A stretch of DNA of 64,000 nt from the NCBI GenBank assembly GCA_041725895.1, contig JBGRQA010000010.1:1-64000 (forward strand), read 5' to 3'. The notes beneath the pieces were generated by a model that did no database searches, was not told where the DNA came from, and saw only the letters and a program-made list of their open reading frames with translations. The DNA is from JBGRQA01 sp041725895. Lineage in GTDB: Bacteria > Bacteroidota > Bacteroidia > Bacteroidales > Marinifilaceae. Below, piece after piece: positions 18,102-26,901 of this stretch. The number at the start of each line of letters is the position of its first letter. Within the stretch, counting starts at the first letter, position 1. Both the position numbers and the translations under genes were made by a program.

Positions 18102-18840
18102 TTTACTTCTTTAGATCAAATTGGAAACAGTGTACACATAAATTAGGCTTCAAAATCCCAATAGAATCAATCATCAGACACGATCAATTCATCAGAAAAA
18201 GAGAAATAAAACGATTAACCTAATTAGTATAAGTACAATCACAAAACGAATACAATACTCATGACTACACATTTATTATAGTTAGTAACCAGTTATTGTA
18301 ACAATTCATATTTGCTTCGTTGGCAAAAGTCCATAAACCAATAAACACAGCCAATACCAATATGTTGGTATTTTTATTTAGAATAGATTAATAGAAAATT
18401 ATTAGATATAGTTGTTCTTAAAGAGATTAAATAAAAAACACATTCTATAGAACATAAAAGGAGTTTATTCTCTTGAAAGCAATTGAAGTAGTTTCTTTAC
18501 AGTTGATAGAATATTCCTGCCTGAAAACACTCACATCAGAACAACGAAGAAGAGAACAGCATTATACCATTTCATTCGGGATGAAATACCTTGTTTAATC
18601 TACCCACACCCCTTTTTGAGCATTGTTTAGGGGATAACTCATAGTTATGAGTCTTCTCAAAAACAAGCCAACCGACTCTGATTCTCCCTGAAGGAGATAT
18701 TTTTTTGTTGGTCAAAAAAGAAATGAGGTATTTATATGAATACTCCCGGGGTATCGGGATCATCCGGAAGGAATCGCTACACGATAAAAGAGGCAGCCAA
18801 TGGTGGAAGTTCCATTGATAATGGAGAGAAAAGATAGAGC
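18102..18840. other. Gene-free interval between TonB receptor and nuclease genes
   Basis: No supported gene. The 63-residue reading at 18572-18763 has no start context or recognisable content. The only local structure is a small palindrome (ACTCATA-GT-TATGAGT near 18640). The receptor promoter must lie in 18102-18400 but no clear TAnnTTTG site is seen, so the cluster may depend on an alternative sigma factor or activator. Confidence 0.5.
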
Positions 18841-18870
18841 AAAAAAAACGCCCCGCATTTTGCGGGGCGT
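18841..18870 (-). terminator. Terminator of the multi-nuclease gene
   Basis: A 10-bp GC-rich stem ACGCCCCGCA / TGCGGGGCGT (loop of three) followed on the minus strand by eight T residues. It lies 7 bases beyond the stop codon. Confidence 0.95.
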
Positions 18871-18876
18871 CTCTGT

Positions 18877-21800
18877 TTAATGATTAACGATCATTAGTCG
18901 TTTGGTTGTAACGAATTGATCGGTTTGAATAGTAATAAAGTAGTAGCCTGAGGGTAGATTTTGAACATTAAGCTTCAGCTTCTCATAAGTTTCAAAAGAT
19001 TTGAGAACCTGACCATGAGCATTGAGCAGCTTAATTTGCTTAACCTCACTCCCGGGCAGCTCTAGATTGACATAAGTGGTAGCAGGATTGGGATACATCT
19101 TCAATTGTTCCTCAAAGATTTCCTTTATCCCCGTTGCCTGTTGTACACTAAAAGTTTGGAAAGACTCGGCAGAATTGTAATTCTCCGAACCTTCACTAAA
19201 GGCTCTGATCTTGAATTCACCGGCAGTTGAAAGTGTAAGGATACTACCTTCTATTTTACCCTCTCCCAACAGAATCTCGAACTCAACCTGCAATCCGGAA
19301 GTAGAACTTGCTACCAACTGAATTGGAGCCTCTCCCATGATCTGATCCGCAATTGAATCAAAGCTGATGGTTTGATCTGCTTTTTCAACCTCGAAAGAAC
19401 GCGTAACTTCTTCAGCTGCAAGGTAGCTTTCGTTTCCTTCCTGAATGGCTTTCACGGTAACTACACCAACACCTGTAACGGATAAAATATTGCCATCAAG
19501 AGCAGCTGGACCGCTTACTACTTCGAAGTTTACAGCCAGATCAGATGAAGCAGTAGCAGTTAATGCAAATGACTCATCTCCGAAGGTTTTATCCGCTAAC
19601 TCAGCAAATTTTATGGTTTGAGTGAATTTCCCCTTTTCAAAAGAGCGGGTAACAACTTCAGCAGCAAGGTAATTTTTATTTCCTTCCTGAATGGCCTTTA
19701 CGGTAACTACACCCACTCCTGTCACGGACAAGATATTGCCCTCAAGAGTAGCAGGACCACTTACCAATTGGAAACTTACCTCCAAACCTGAAGATGCAGA
19801 TGCTGTTAAAACAATTGGCTCATCACCAAGGATTTTATCAGATAGCTCAGCGAAAGTTATGGTTTGCGTTGCTTTACTTACCTCAAAACTGCGAGTTACA
19901 GCTTCAGCGGCCAGGTAGTTTTTATTTCCTTCCTGAATGGCCTTTACCTTAACCGTTCCCGCACCGGTTACGGACAAGCTATTACCATCAACAGTAGCAG
20001 GACCGCTTACAACTTCAAAACCTACGGTTAAGCCGGAAGTTGCAGTTGCAGATAAATCAAATGCCTCGTCACCGAAGGTTTTATCCGCCAGCTCGGCAAA
20101 AGTTATGGTTTGCGATGCCTTACTTACCTCAAAAGAACGGGTTACTTCCTCTGCGGCCAGATAGGTTTCATTTCCTTCCTGGATAGCTTTTACTGTAACA
20201 GTTCCCAATCCGGTAATCGAAAGAGTATTTCCTTCAAGTTTGGCTGGACCACTTACCAACTTGAAGCTTACTTCAAGACCGGAAGAAGCAGTCGCTTTTA
20301 GATCAAATGCTTCCGCACCGTAAGTTTTGTCAGAAAGCTTTTCAAAAGTTATTGTCTGTGCTTGCTTTTGAACTTTGTTCCAATTTTCATTCGTTTTAGC
20401 TCCATAAATATATTGAACCAGCTCAGGACAATCTACAAATGGATTACGGTTCTTCTGATATTTGTACACCACATTGTTGCGACGCACCTCGTAAGGGTCA
20501 ACCGGGTCAATCTCGTTCCATTCCAGGAACATTCCCAAACTACCTACCTTAGAAATATCCAATCCGTAACGTACATTCAAATAGAAAATAATACGAGCTA
20601 CATCCCCTTTAGCAGACAATGGAGGTTCGTATTTACTTCCTGAAGTAGAGGTAGCAAAAGGATAATTGCTACGCTTGTTGTTCTCCATCTTATCGGAGCT
20701 TCTCAAGTGGTGTGCATCCGACTGGGCAAGAGCCAGATTATTTCCTGCATTCTCTATAATACTTCCATTGGCATAAGAACCGGAACCCCATGGAGCGCGA
20801 GCATTCTTAAACCCACCTAATGATTGTGGATACACATGTTCACGATTCCATTTTTCCTGAGATCCGGTTCGCCCAATATGTTTGGCAGCCGCATCATAAG
20901 TACACTCTTTGTAAATCATGTACACCTGGGTTGGATTGTTTGGATCACGATCCGCCTCATCCATTATATCGTATACGTCTACAGGAGTGGTTCCCATTAC
21001 AAATCGTCTGGTTGCAGGATCTACATCTCCTCGACCGGGCTCTTCGTAAGGATAGGAAACAAAGTTCTCATTGATAATCTCAGCGATTTTATCTTTCAAT
21101 TCTTCGCCTTTGCTTCCCTTAGCCTTCAGATAGTAATTCGCAGGAATATTCGAAGAATCGAAATGTTGTCCCCTTGTTACCGTGGTCACATACTCATAGG
21201 GCAACAGAATATGCTGTGAAGTTTTTACCTCCAACTTTACAGCACTCTCCATGGTATTGGCCATTGGCTCATTATCATCCTCTGCCACTATGTAAACATC
21301 GTAATGAGTATTGGGCGATAATTTTTCCACTCGTTTGACAACTTCGGCCAAATCAATATCAAAAGAACCAGCCACGATAGCATCCGTTCCCTCTTTTACT
21401 GCCTGAACAGTTGGAACAGCTGCCTCATCAGAGAATACTGCATAGTATATTTTTCCAGCCTCATTCAACTTCACCTTCAACTCGAAAGAAGAGGAGTCAA
21501 AATTTCCAATTTGAGGATAACCATTGGCAAATTCCGGAGCATCATGATCTGGTTTACCATAGGCTTTTACGGGGATCAAAAGTGTTTTTGCTCCTTCCGA
21601 TTGATGACGAATACTTCCGTTGATCGTTTCTACATAGGCTGTCTCAGGATTCAGACGAATCTTAACTTCCTGAGAAGCTGCAGCAACCTTTTCAATCGTA
21701 ATTGAAGTACTCCAGTTATTTCCATCCAAAGACAACTGGAAGGGCTGGGTAACATTTACTAAAACATCTCCGGTTAAGTCCTCTCCCTTAACAGTGTAAG

Positions 21801-24800
21801 TTTTGGCAGCCGAAGCACCTCCCCCATTGTTCACATCTATATAGTCAAAATTCAATTCCTCAGCATCCTCCGCAACAATAGAAGACTTATAGGAATGAAG
21901 TTTCAATCGCAGCATAATCGGTTTGTGATCCGATACGCTCACATTGGTTTCACTTGTGCTATTCAACAACAAACCGTATTCGTCATACAATTCATTGGAA
22001 ATGGTAATGTGATCAATTTTGGTACTTGAAGTCAACACATGATCAAAATGATCCTTGTTGGTGAACCAGGATGCATAAGGAGATTCCATTCCACTACTCA
22101 TACTTCCCGAAATGAAATCATTGTAGTCACCCAATATAACCAGGTTGTCTTCAGCATAAATTGTATTCAATTCATTGAGCAAGAACTTGGCATCAGCCAG
22201 TTTCCGGGCATGACTATTAGAACAACACTTTCCATGTATGTTCACAAATTTGATATTTTCGGTTACACCATCAATGGTTACATCAGCATCCAACATGTAT
22301 GGCAAACGACCCGATGCCCAGAACTTTGACGCATCTCCGGTATACCCTTCAATACTGCTTGTGGTACTTCCCTGGTACAAATCATTGAACATGGAGAAAT
22401 CCACAAGGTTTTTCACCGTATTCTTGTTGTAGATGTAACATACCCGTTGTGCAGGGAATTCAGCACTTGGAGGATTGGAGTCATGCGAATAGCGAGGACC
22501 AACTACACCGACATATTTCTCCTGTCCTGCCAACTCGTTCAATTTAGCAACCAATGGAGCCATATAATCACCATTCAAATCATCGCTCACCAATTCCTGC
22601 AAAGCATATACATCCGCATCCAGTTCGATGATCTTGGAGGATACAGAAGACAATTGCTGATCAAAAGAACTTGCGTGCTTAGATTTAGATGGAGCTCCAA
22701 ACCACTCCACATTCCAGGAAACAATATCCAGGGTTTGATCCTTTCCCAAAGAATTGGCATCGGCCAAATCGGGAGACATAGCAGAAGACAGACTCATCTT
22801 CACACTTGCAGCCCCTTTAGCCTTATGCGAAATAGCTCCCTGGGAACCTTGCAAGGCTGAAATTTGAGGAGAATACCTTACTTGGATACTTTGTGGCGAA
22901 GTTGCGGACTTAGCAATATTCAATTCAGATTCCCAACTCATTCCATCCAACGACAGTTGGTAATTCTCAGAAGCCGCTACTGTAATATCGCCCTCCAATT
23001 TCTCAAAGCTCAATTCATAGGTTTGAGATGTACTATAATTACCTTCTTCGGTATAATCAAACTCCAGATTTTGCTTACTGCAACTCAATGTTCCATTCAA
23101 AGGAACAGCAATTCCTGTCAACTGAAAATCATCAATAGCCAGAGCTGAAGATCCACCCTTGCCTTTTCCTGAAATATGCTTAAAGGCAATGTAAATATTC
23201 TCTGATACAGAAGACAAATTGATGGTTTTTTCGGTCCACTCCCTTGGCAAAGAGCTCATCTTTTCAACCGAAGTCCATTGAGCAGAACGTGGATCTCCAC
23301 TGCCACTATAGTTGTTAGAGTACAACACCTCAATGCTGGATCCTGAGTACAAAGAATTCAACCAATAAACAACATTTGCATTCTGAATAGAAGAAAGCTC
23401 AAGTTCGGGGCTAATCAACCAATCCTCGCTGTCGGTATCTCCACTGTAGTTATTCATCGCCATCCCGACAGAAGAATTTTTTCCCTGCATCCGGTCGTTG
23501 GATGTGGAATAATGCCAATCCTGGTTACTGCTTGCCGAATACATGATCCAGTCGCTGGCTGAAGAATTGTAATCTTCCTGGTAGATCACCACAGGAATCA
23601 TAGAAGGATCACCTTCGGTTCCGGAAACAGAAATACTTTTAGTCTCTTCTCTACTTTGGATCTCAATTTTTCCGGTAAGTTCCGCACCAACTGCAGACTC
23701 CGGAATAAACTTAACGAAGATTGTTGTTTCAGCCAATTTCCCTTCGACAATCTCAAGATTCAATGAGGAAGAGAAAGTTACTCCATCTTTAGCCAATTGA
23801 AAATGCTGAGGTGCTGATAGGGTTACATTCTCGCTTAAATCCGAACCGGAAATCGTAAAATTCTGTACGTTCGAGCCTTTTCCATACATTACAACACCAA
23901 AATCAGACAGAGAACCCGCGATCTTAATTTTGGAAGGAGTTGTTCCAACTCCACCATCCCAGACTTTATCTTTGGCCTCACCAAAAATATACTGTACCAA
24001 TTCCGGGTGGTCGATAAATGGGTTTCGGTTGTGCTGATAGCCAAAGATCACATTGTTCCGTCGAACCTCGTAGGGATCAACAGGGTCCTCTTCATGCCAT
24101 TTCAACAAATCATCCAATTTTCCATGACGAGGATTGGATTCCTTAGATTTTACCTGGTTGTCTACAGTCATCTCCCATCGGGTGGCCATATAAAAAATCA
24201 TACGGGCCACATCTCCACGAGCCGATTTTGGAGGGGTATAACCGGGTGTCGTATTGGCAAAATCCCTGCTGCCTCGGGTACTGTTCTCACGGGCATCGGT
24301 AGCACGAAGGTGGTGTCCATCGGTACCGGCTCCTGCAGAAACTCCAAAATCACCATGCGACTTGGCCCAGGTATGTTCCCGGTTCCAACCCGTACTCCCT
24401 GAAACATGAGAAGATTTTCCAATTCCTTCCTCTACATACATCTGCCAAACCTGGCTGTGGTTCTTTGGATTCTCATCGGCATTCTCACACATGGTCCATA
24501 CCATATCGTAGGAATGGCGCTTGGCTCCGGTGCTAATTATTGTATGAATCTGATCACGTAAGGCTGTACCTGTTAAACCAACAGCATCACTATAGTACTC
24601 CTCCGGTATCCGAACGCTATTCATGTGCTGACTTTCGGTTACGGTCTGAACATACTCCTTAGGAGTCATATTCACGATAATCTTCCCTTCTGCATTGGTC
24701 TCAGGTTGCAGGTATTGGTAGTTTGCCAAAATACCGGTTGCAGGAGTTCCATCGTTATCGGTAATGCTTAAGGTAAAACTAGTGTTGTCCCCAAGTTTTG

Positions 24801-25914
24801 CATTGTAACCCCCACTTACCGAACTCAATGTAAATACGAATTGCTCCCTTGCCTCTTTCAACTCATCATCATTGATCTCAATCGTCATATTGGCAGAGGT
24901 TGCATTGGCCTCAAAGGTTACACTTTGAGAATAGGACGTGATGTCGTTAGTTGCTGGCAAAGTAATATTCACTACTGTGGGAGTAGAAGAAGGATTCACA
25001 AGATTCAGAACCACATCAAAGGTTCCCGCATCTTCAGTTTTAGTGATGCTGGTAGATTGAAACTCTACGGTAGTACTGGTATTGTCATTGTCGACAATTC
25101 GAAGCGTTCTGCTTGCCTGTTCCCCCAGCTCAATGCCTTCTGATGGATTGGACAACGCCAGCATCATGGTTTCAGTTCCCTCATCCTCGCTGTCGTCTTT
25201 AACCGTAAGAGTTACACTTGCTGATTTCTCTCCGGCAGGAATTGTAAACTGAGTGGCTGATAAGCTAAAATCATCCGCAGAGATTCCTTCTCCGGATACA
25301 ACTAATTCAACAGTTACATCTTCCTCCTGTACTTGCGAAAGACTGGCTGTCACATCTATACTTTCAGCACTTCCCTCTTCTGTTTCAGACTTGGATACAG
25401 ATAGAGACAGTTCTGGATTTTGAGGCGTTGAACCACCAAAAGCTGTCCATTCGATATCATCAATAGCAGTACGTTGTGTGGTTACCAGTTTTATTGAAAA
25501 CGTACCCTCCACATTAACATCTTTGCTATAGGTGGCAGCATCACTATTGGTAACATCAATTGTCTCAATTAATTGATCATTAATAAAAACAGATAATTTT
25601 GAATTACTTGAATAAGCCTTCTTATATTGAAAACTTAGTTTTCCAACTCCATTAGGAATACCTTTTGCTTCAAGAGGACAGGTAGTCTTTCCTGAACAAA
25701 AGGCCTTTCCATTCAAGAGCACATCCCCCCGGGCTTTTCCATAATTCCAGGTTATGGAATTGTTTCCTACAAAACTTCCGCTATTGTAGGCCCTGATATT
25801 GGGTAATTGTGAAAAATCTTCAAGTCCCTGAGCCCAACTGAGCTGTAGGGACGCAACAAATAAAGCGAGCAATGTCAATAGACACCGCCACTTTCTCGAG
25901 TAAAATTTAGACAT
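18877..25914 (-). CDS. Giant T9SS-exported multi-nuclease (two endonuclease I domains and one EEP domain)
   Basis: 2345 residues. Order, with approximate positions: signal peptide (1-29); beta domain; two Calx-beta domains (165-275, 280-390); endonuclease I domain 1 (435-650) with the WNREHTWAKS and DGHHLRATDAREN active-site segments; a jelly-roll/choice-of-anchor domain (775-935); a DNase I-like endonuclease/exonuclease/phosphatase domain (1060-1336) with VSWNVEWFG, ALQEL, GDYND and SDHKPI motifs; endonuclease I domain 2 (1583-1840) with WNREHVYPQS and DAHHLRSSDKMEN; five 82-residue beta repeats (1850-2260); and a type A T9SS sorting domain (MYPNPATT, 2270-2345). All three nuclease domains keep recognisable catalytic residues. 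It is probably surface-bound or released and degrades extracellular DNA/RNA. It has its own promoter and terminator. Such a triple-nuclease fusion is unusual. Confidence 0.93.
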   Translation of the reverse strand: MSKFYSRKWRCLLTLLALFVASLQLSWAQGLEDFSQLPNIRAYNSGSFVGNNSITWNYGKARGDVLLNGKAFCSGKTTCPLEAKGIPNGVGKLSFQYKKAYSSNSKLSVFINDQLIETIDVTNSDAATYSKDVNVEGTFSIKLVTTQRTAIDDIEWTAFGGSTPQNPELSLSVSKSETEEGSAESIDVTASLSQVQEEDVTVELVVSGEGISADDFSLSATQFTIPAGEKSASVTLTVKDDSEDEGTETMMLALSNPSEGIELGEQASRTLRIVDNDNTSTTVEFQSTSITKTEDAGTFDVVLNLVNPSSTPTVVNITLPATNDITSYSQSVTFEANATSANMTIEINDDELKEAREQFVFTLSSVSGGYNAKLGDNTSFTLSITDNDGTPATGILANYQYLQPETNAEGKIIVNMTPKEYVQTVTESQHMNSVRIPEEYYSDAVGLTGTALRDQIHTIISTGAKRHSYDMVWTMCENADENPKNHSQVWQMYVEEGIGKSSHVSGSTGWNREHTWAKSHGDFGVSAGAGTDGHHLRATDARENSTRGSRDFANTTPGYTPPKSARGDVARMIFYMATRWEMTVDNQVKSKESNPRHGKLDDLLKWHEEDPVDPYEVRRNNVIFGYQHNRNPFIDHPELVQYIFGEAKDKVWDGGVGTTPSKIKIAGSLSDFGVVMYGKGSNVQNFTISGSDLSENVTLSAPQHFQLAKDGVTFSSSLNLEIVEGKLAETTIFVKFIPESAVGAELTGKIEIQSREETKSISVSGTEGDPSMIPVVIYQEDYNSSASDWIMYSASSNQDWHYSTSNDRMQGKNSSVGMAMNNYSGDTDSEDWLISPELELSSIQNANVVYWLNSLYSGSSIEVLYSNNYSGSGDPRSAQWTSVEKMSSLPREWTEKTINLSSVSENIYIAFKHISGKGKGGSSALAIDDFQLTGIAVPLNGTLSCSKQNLEFDYTEEGNYSTSQTYELSFEKLEGDITVAASENYQLSLDGMSWESELNIAKSATSPQSIQVRYSPQISALQGSQGAISHKAKGAASVKMSLSSAMSPDLADANSLGKDQTLDIVSWNVEWFGAPSKSKHASSFDQQLSSVSSKIIELDADVYALQELVSDDLNGDYMAPLVAKLNELAGQEKYVGVVGPRYSHDSNPPSAEFPAQRVCYIYNKNTVKNLVDFSMFNDLYQGSTTSSIEGYTGDASKFWASGRLPYMLDADVTIDGVTENIKFVNIHGKCCSNSHARKLADAKFLLNELNTIYAEDNLVILGDYNDFISGSMSSGMESPYASWFTNKDHFDHVLTSSTKIDHITISNELYDEYGLLLNSTSETNVSVSDHKPIMLRLKLHSYKSSIVAEDAEELNFDYIDVNNGGGASAAKTYTVKGEDLTGDVLVNVTQPFQLSLDGNNWSTSITIEKVAAASQEVKIRLNPETAYVETINGSIRHQSEGAKTLLIPVKAYGKPDHDAPEFANGYPQIGNFDSSSFELKVKLNEAGKIYYAVFSDEAAVPTVQAVKEGTDAIVAGSFDIDLAEVVKRVEKLSPNTHYDVYIVAEDDNEPMANTMESAVKLEVKTSQHILLPYEYVTTVTRGQHFDSSNIPANYYLKAKGSKGEELKDKIAEIINENFVSYPYEEPGRGDVDPATRRFVMGTTPVDVYDIMDEADRDPNNPTQVYMIYKECTYDAAAKHIGRTGSQEKWNREHVYPQSLGGFKNARAPWGSGSYANGSIIENAGNNLALAQSDAHHLRSSDKMENNKRSNYPFATSTSGSKYEPPLSAKGDVARIIFYLNVRYGLDISKVGSLGMFLEWNEIDPVDPYEVRRNNVVYKYQKNRNPFVDCPELVQYIYGAKTNENWNKVQKQAQTITFEKLSDKTYGAEAFDLKATASSGLEVSFKLVSGPAKLEGNTLSITGLGTVTVKAIQEGNETYLAAEEVTRSFEVSKASQTITFAELADKTFGDEAFDLSATATSGLTVGFEVVSGPATVDGNSLSVTGAGTVKVKAIQEGNKNYLAAEAVTRSFEVSKATQTITFAELSDKILGDEPIVLTASASSGLEVSFQLVSGPATLEGNILSVTGVGVVTVKAIQEGNKNYLAAEVVTRSFEKGKFTQTIKFAELADKTFGDESFALTATASSDLAVNFEVVSGPAALDGNILSVTGVGVVTVKAIQEGNESYLAAEEVTRSFEVEKADQTISFDSIADQIMGEAPIQLVASSTSGLQVEFEILLGEGKIEGSILTLSTAGEFKIRAFSEGSENYNSAESFQTFSVQQATGIKEIFEEQLKMYPNPATTYVNLELPGSEVKQIKLLNAHGQVLKSFETYEKLKLNVQNLPSGYYFITIQTDQFVTTKRLMIVNH
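19129..20358 (-). repeat. Five tandem 246-bp coding repeats
   Basis: Five 82-codon units (starts at 20358, 20112, 19866, 19620 and 19374 on the minus strand) inside the multi-nuclease gene. Each reads QTI.FAELADKTFGDE...SGL.V.FEVVSGPA..DGN.LSVTG.G.V.VKAIQEGN..YLAAE.VTRSF. Units 1-4 are closely alike in DNA, the fifth is divergent. They look like an expandable stalk between the nuclease domains and the sorting domain. Confidence 0.9.
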
Positions 25915-25992
25915 AGGTTTAGTAGTAATGAAATAAAATAATACTATTTCACTTCAAGAAGAATTGAACTATAAATTTGGTTGTTTAGGGCG

Positions 25993-26021
25993 CAAATGTA
26001 AACAAAAAGCTGCCAGACAAA
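25993..26021 (-). promoter_or_regulatory. Probable promoter of the multi-nuclease gene
   Basis: TACATTTG (minus strand, 25993-26000) is an exact match to the -7 consensus and lies about 80 bases before the start codon. An upstream TTTG (26018-26021) is at 17 bases, slightly short of the usual 19-20. Confidence 0.6.
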
Positions 26022-26320
26022 TTCAATTATAAATTAAGTTTATGTAAATTTTTGCGCCGTTGGTCAAATACAGAACACCCGCTTTTACTAGCATTTCGGC
26101 CCCAAAAACAGAAACCCCCTTCAAAACAGCAATATCGTATTATGTACATGTATACAAATATTAACCCCACCATTATTTACTACACATAAATCGGTCCTGC
26201 AACCATACCATATAAAATTTCAAAACCTCCACAATCTTACTGCGATTCAACTTCATTTTTTTCGTACCTTAACAATCTCCAAAAACGGACAAGTAATCGG
26301 TTGAAAAAGGAAGAAGAAAC

Positions 26321-26395
26321 ATGCGAATTATTCATCCTGGTGAAGTCTTATGGAGGAAATTGAGGGTAATCCAGGGAGAGATAAGCCATCCGTGA
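26321..26395 (+). pseudogene. Broken HigA-like antitoxin gene (N-terminal fragment)
   Basis: The frame starts at ATG 26321 behind a purine-rich GGAAGAAGAA site and reads MRIIHPGEVLWRKL..., matching the conserved MxxIHPGExL beginning of HigA-family XRE antitoxins. After 24 residues it stops at 26393-26395, exactly where the 23-bp repeat begins (26390). Intact HigA proteins are about 80-110 residues with a helix-turn-helix that is absent here. No HigB toxin frame was found upstream. The simplest reading is an antitoxin gene cut by a mobile-element end or deletion. It is one of very few plus-strand genes in the window. Confidence 0.55.
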
Positions 26396-26412
26396 CACAG
26401 AATATTGAACAT
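26390..26412. repeat. 23-bp dispersed direct repeat, copy 2
   Basis: Identical to 51-73. Its left edge coincides with the break in the HigA-like gene, and its right edge lies 11 bases from the first unit of the 21-bp array. Confidence 0.65.
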
Positions 26413-26422
26413 TCCCGAATCT

Positions 26423-26653
26423 GATTCCCTACTATTGGAATTTGATTCTCGACCATGGGTAAATCATTCCCGACCATGGGAATTTGATTCTCAACCACGG
26501 GAAAATGATATTTCACCTCCGGAAAATCATTCCCGACCACGGGAAAATGATATTTCACCTCCGGAAAATGATTCCCGACCACGGGAAAATGATATTTTAC
26601 CTCCGGAAAATCATTCCCGACCATGGGAAAATGATATTTCACCTCCGGAAAAT
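26423..26653. repeat. Array of eleven 21-bp units with inverted-repeat cores
   Basis: Eleven consecutive units of exactly 21 bases. Two unit types mostly alternate: GATTCCCGACCACGGGAAAA plus T, and GATATTTCACCTCCGGAAAA plus T, with variants at positions 1, 6 and 12. Each unit has a short inverted repeat (TTCCC...GGGAA or TTTC...GAAA), so arms recur every two helical turns. Because 21 is divisible by three, long frames are open on both strands (26328-26798 minus, 26405-26674 plus), but neither has convincing coding features. There are no spacers, so it is not a CRISPR. Confidence 0.9.
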
Positions 26654-26901
26654 GATGTACCACCAGTGTTTTAGGGTTTTCCAGAAGTTCTACAAAAAAA
26701 ACGACCAGAAAGTTATTACTATTCCCACAGCAAAAGCCATTAGCTAGCCAATCCCCCGCGAGCTTCCCTTTTGCCCCATCGAAATTATCAAGTAACAATC
26801 ACATGGTTCTAAACTATTCCATACATCATTAAATAACGCTAGCCTGTATCTTTTAATCGGAAGTGAATTCTCATTGTTTAAAACTTATATCCCGTATTCC
26901 A

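Noticed and set aside
18572..18763. 63-residue minus-strand frame
   Set aside because: No ribosome site, no recognisable content, in a low-information intergenic region.
26423..26653. CRISPR array
   Set aside because: Units are contiguous with no unique spacers, and no cas genes are present.
26328..26798. Open 156-residue minus-strand frame with FPVVGNDFPEVKYH-type heptads, and the matching plus-strand frame at 26405-26674
   Set aside because: The 21-bp unit keeps all frames open on both strands; sequence symmetry is at the DNA level, and there is no signal, start context or family.
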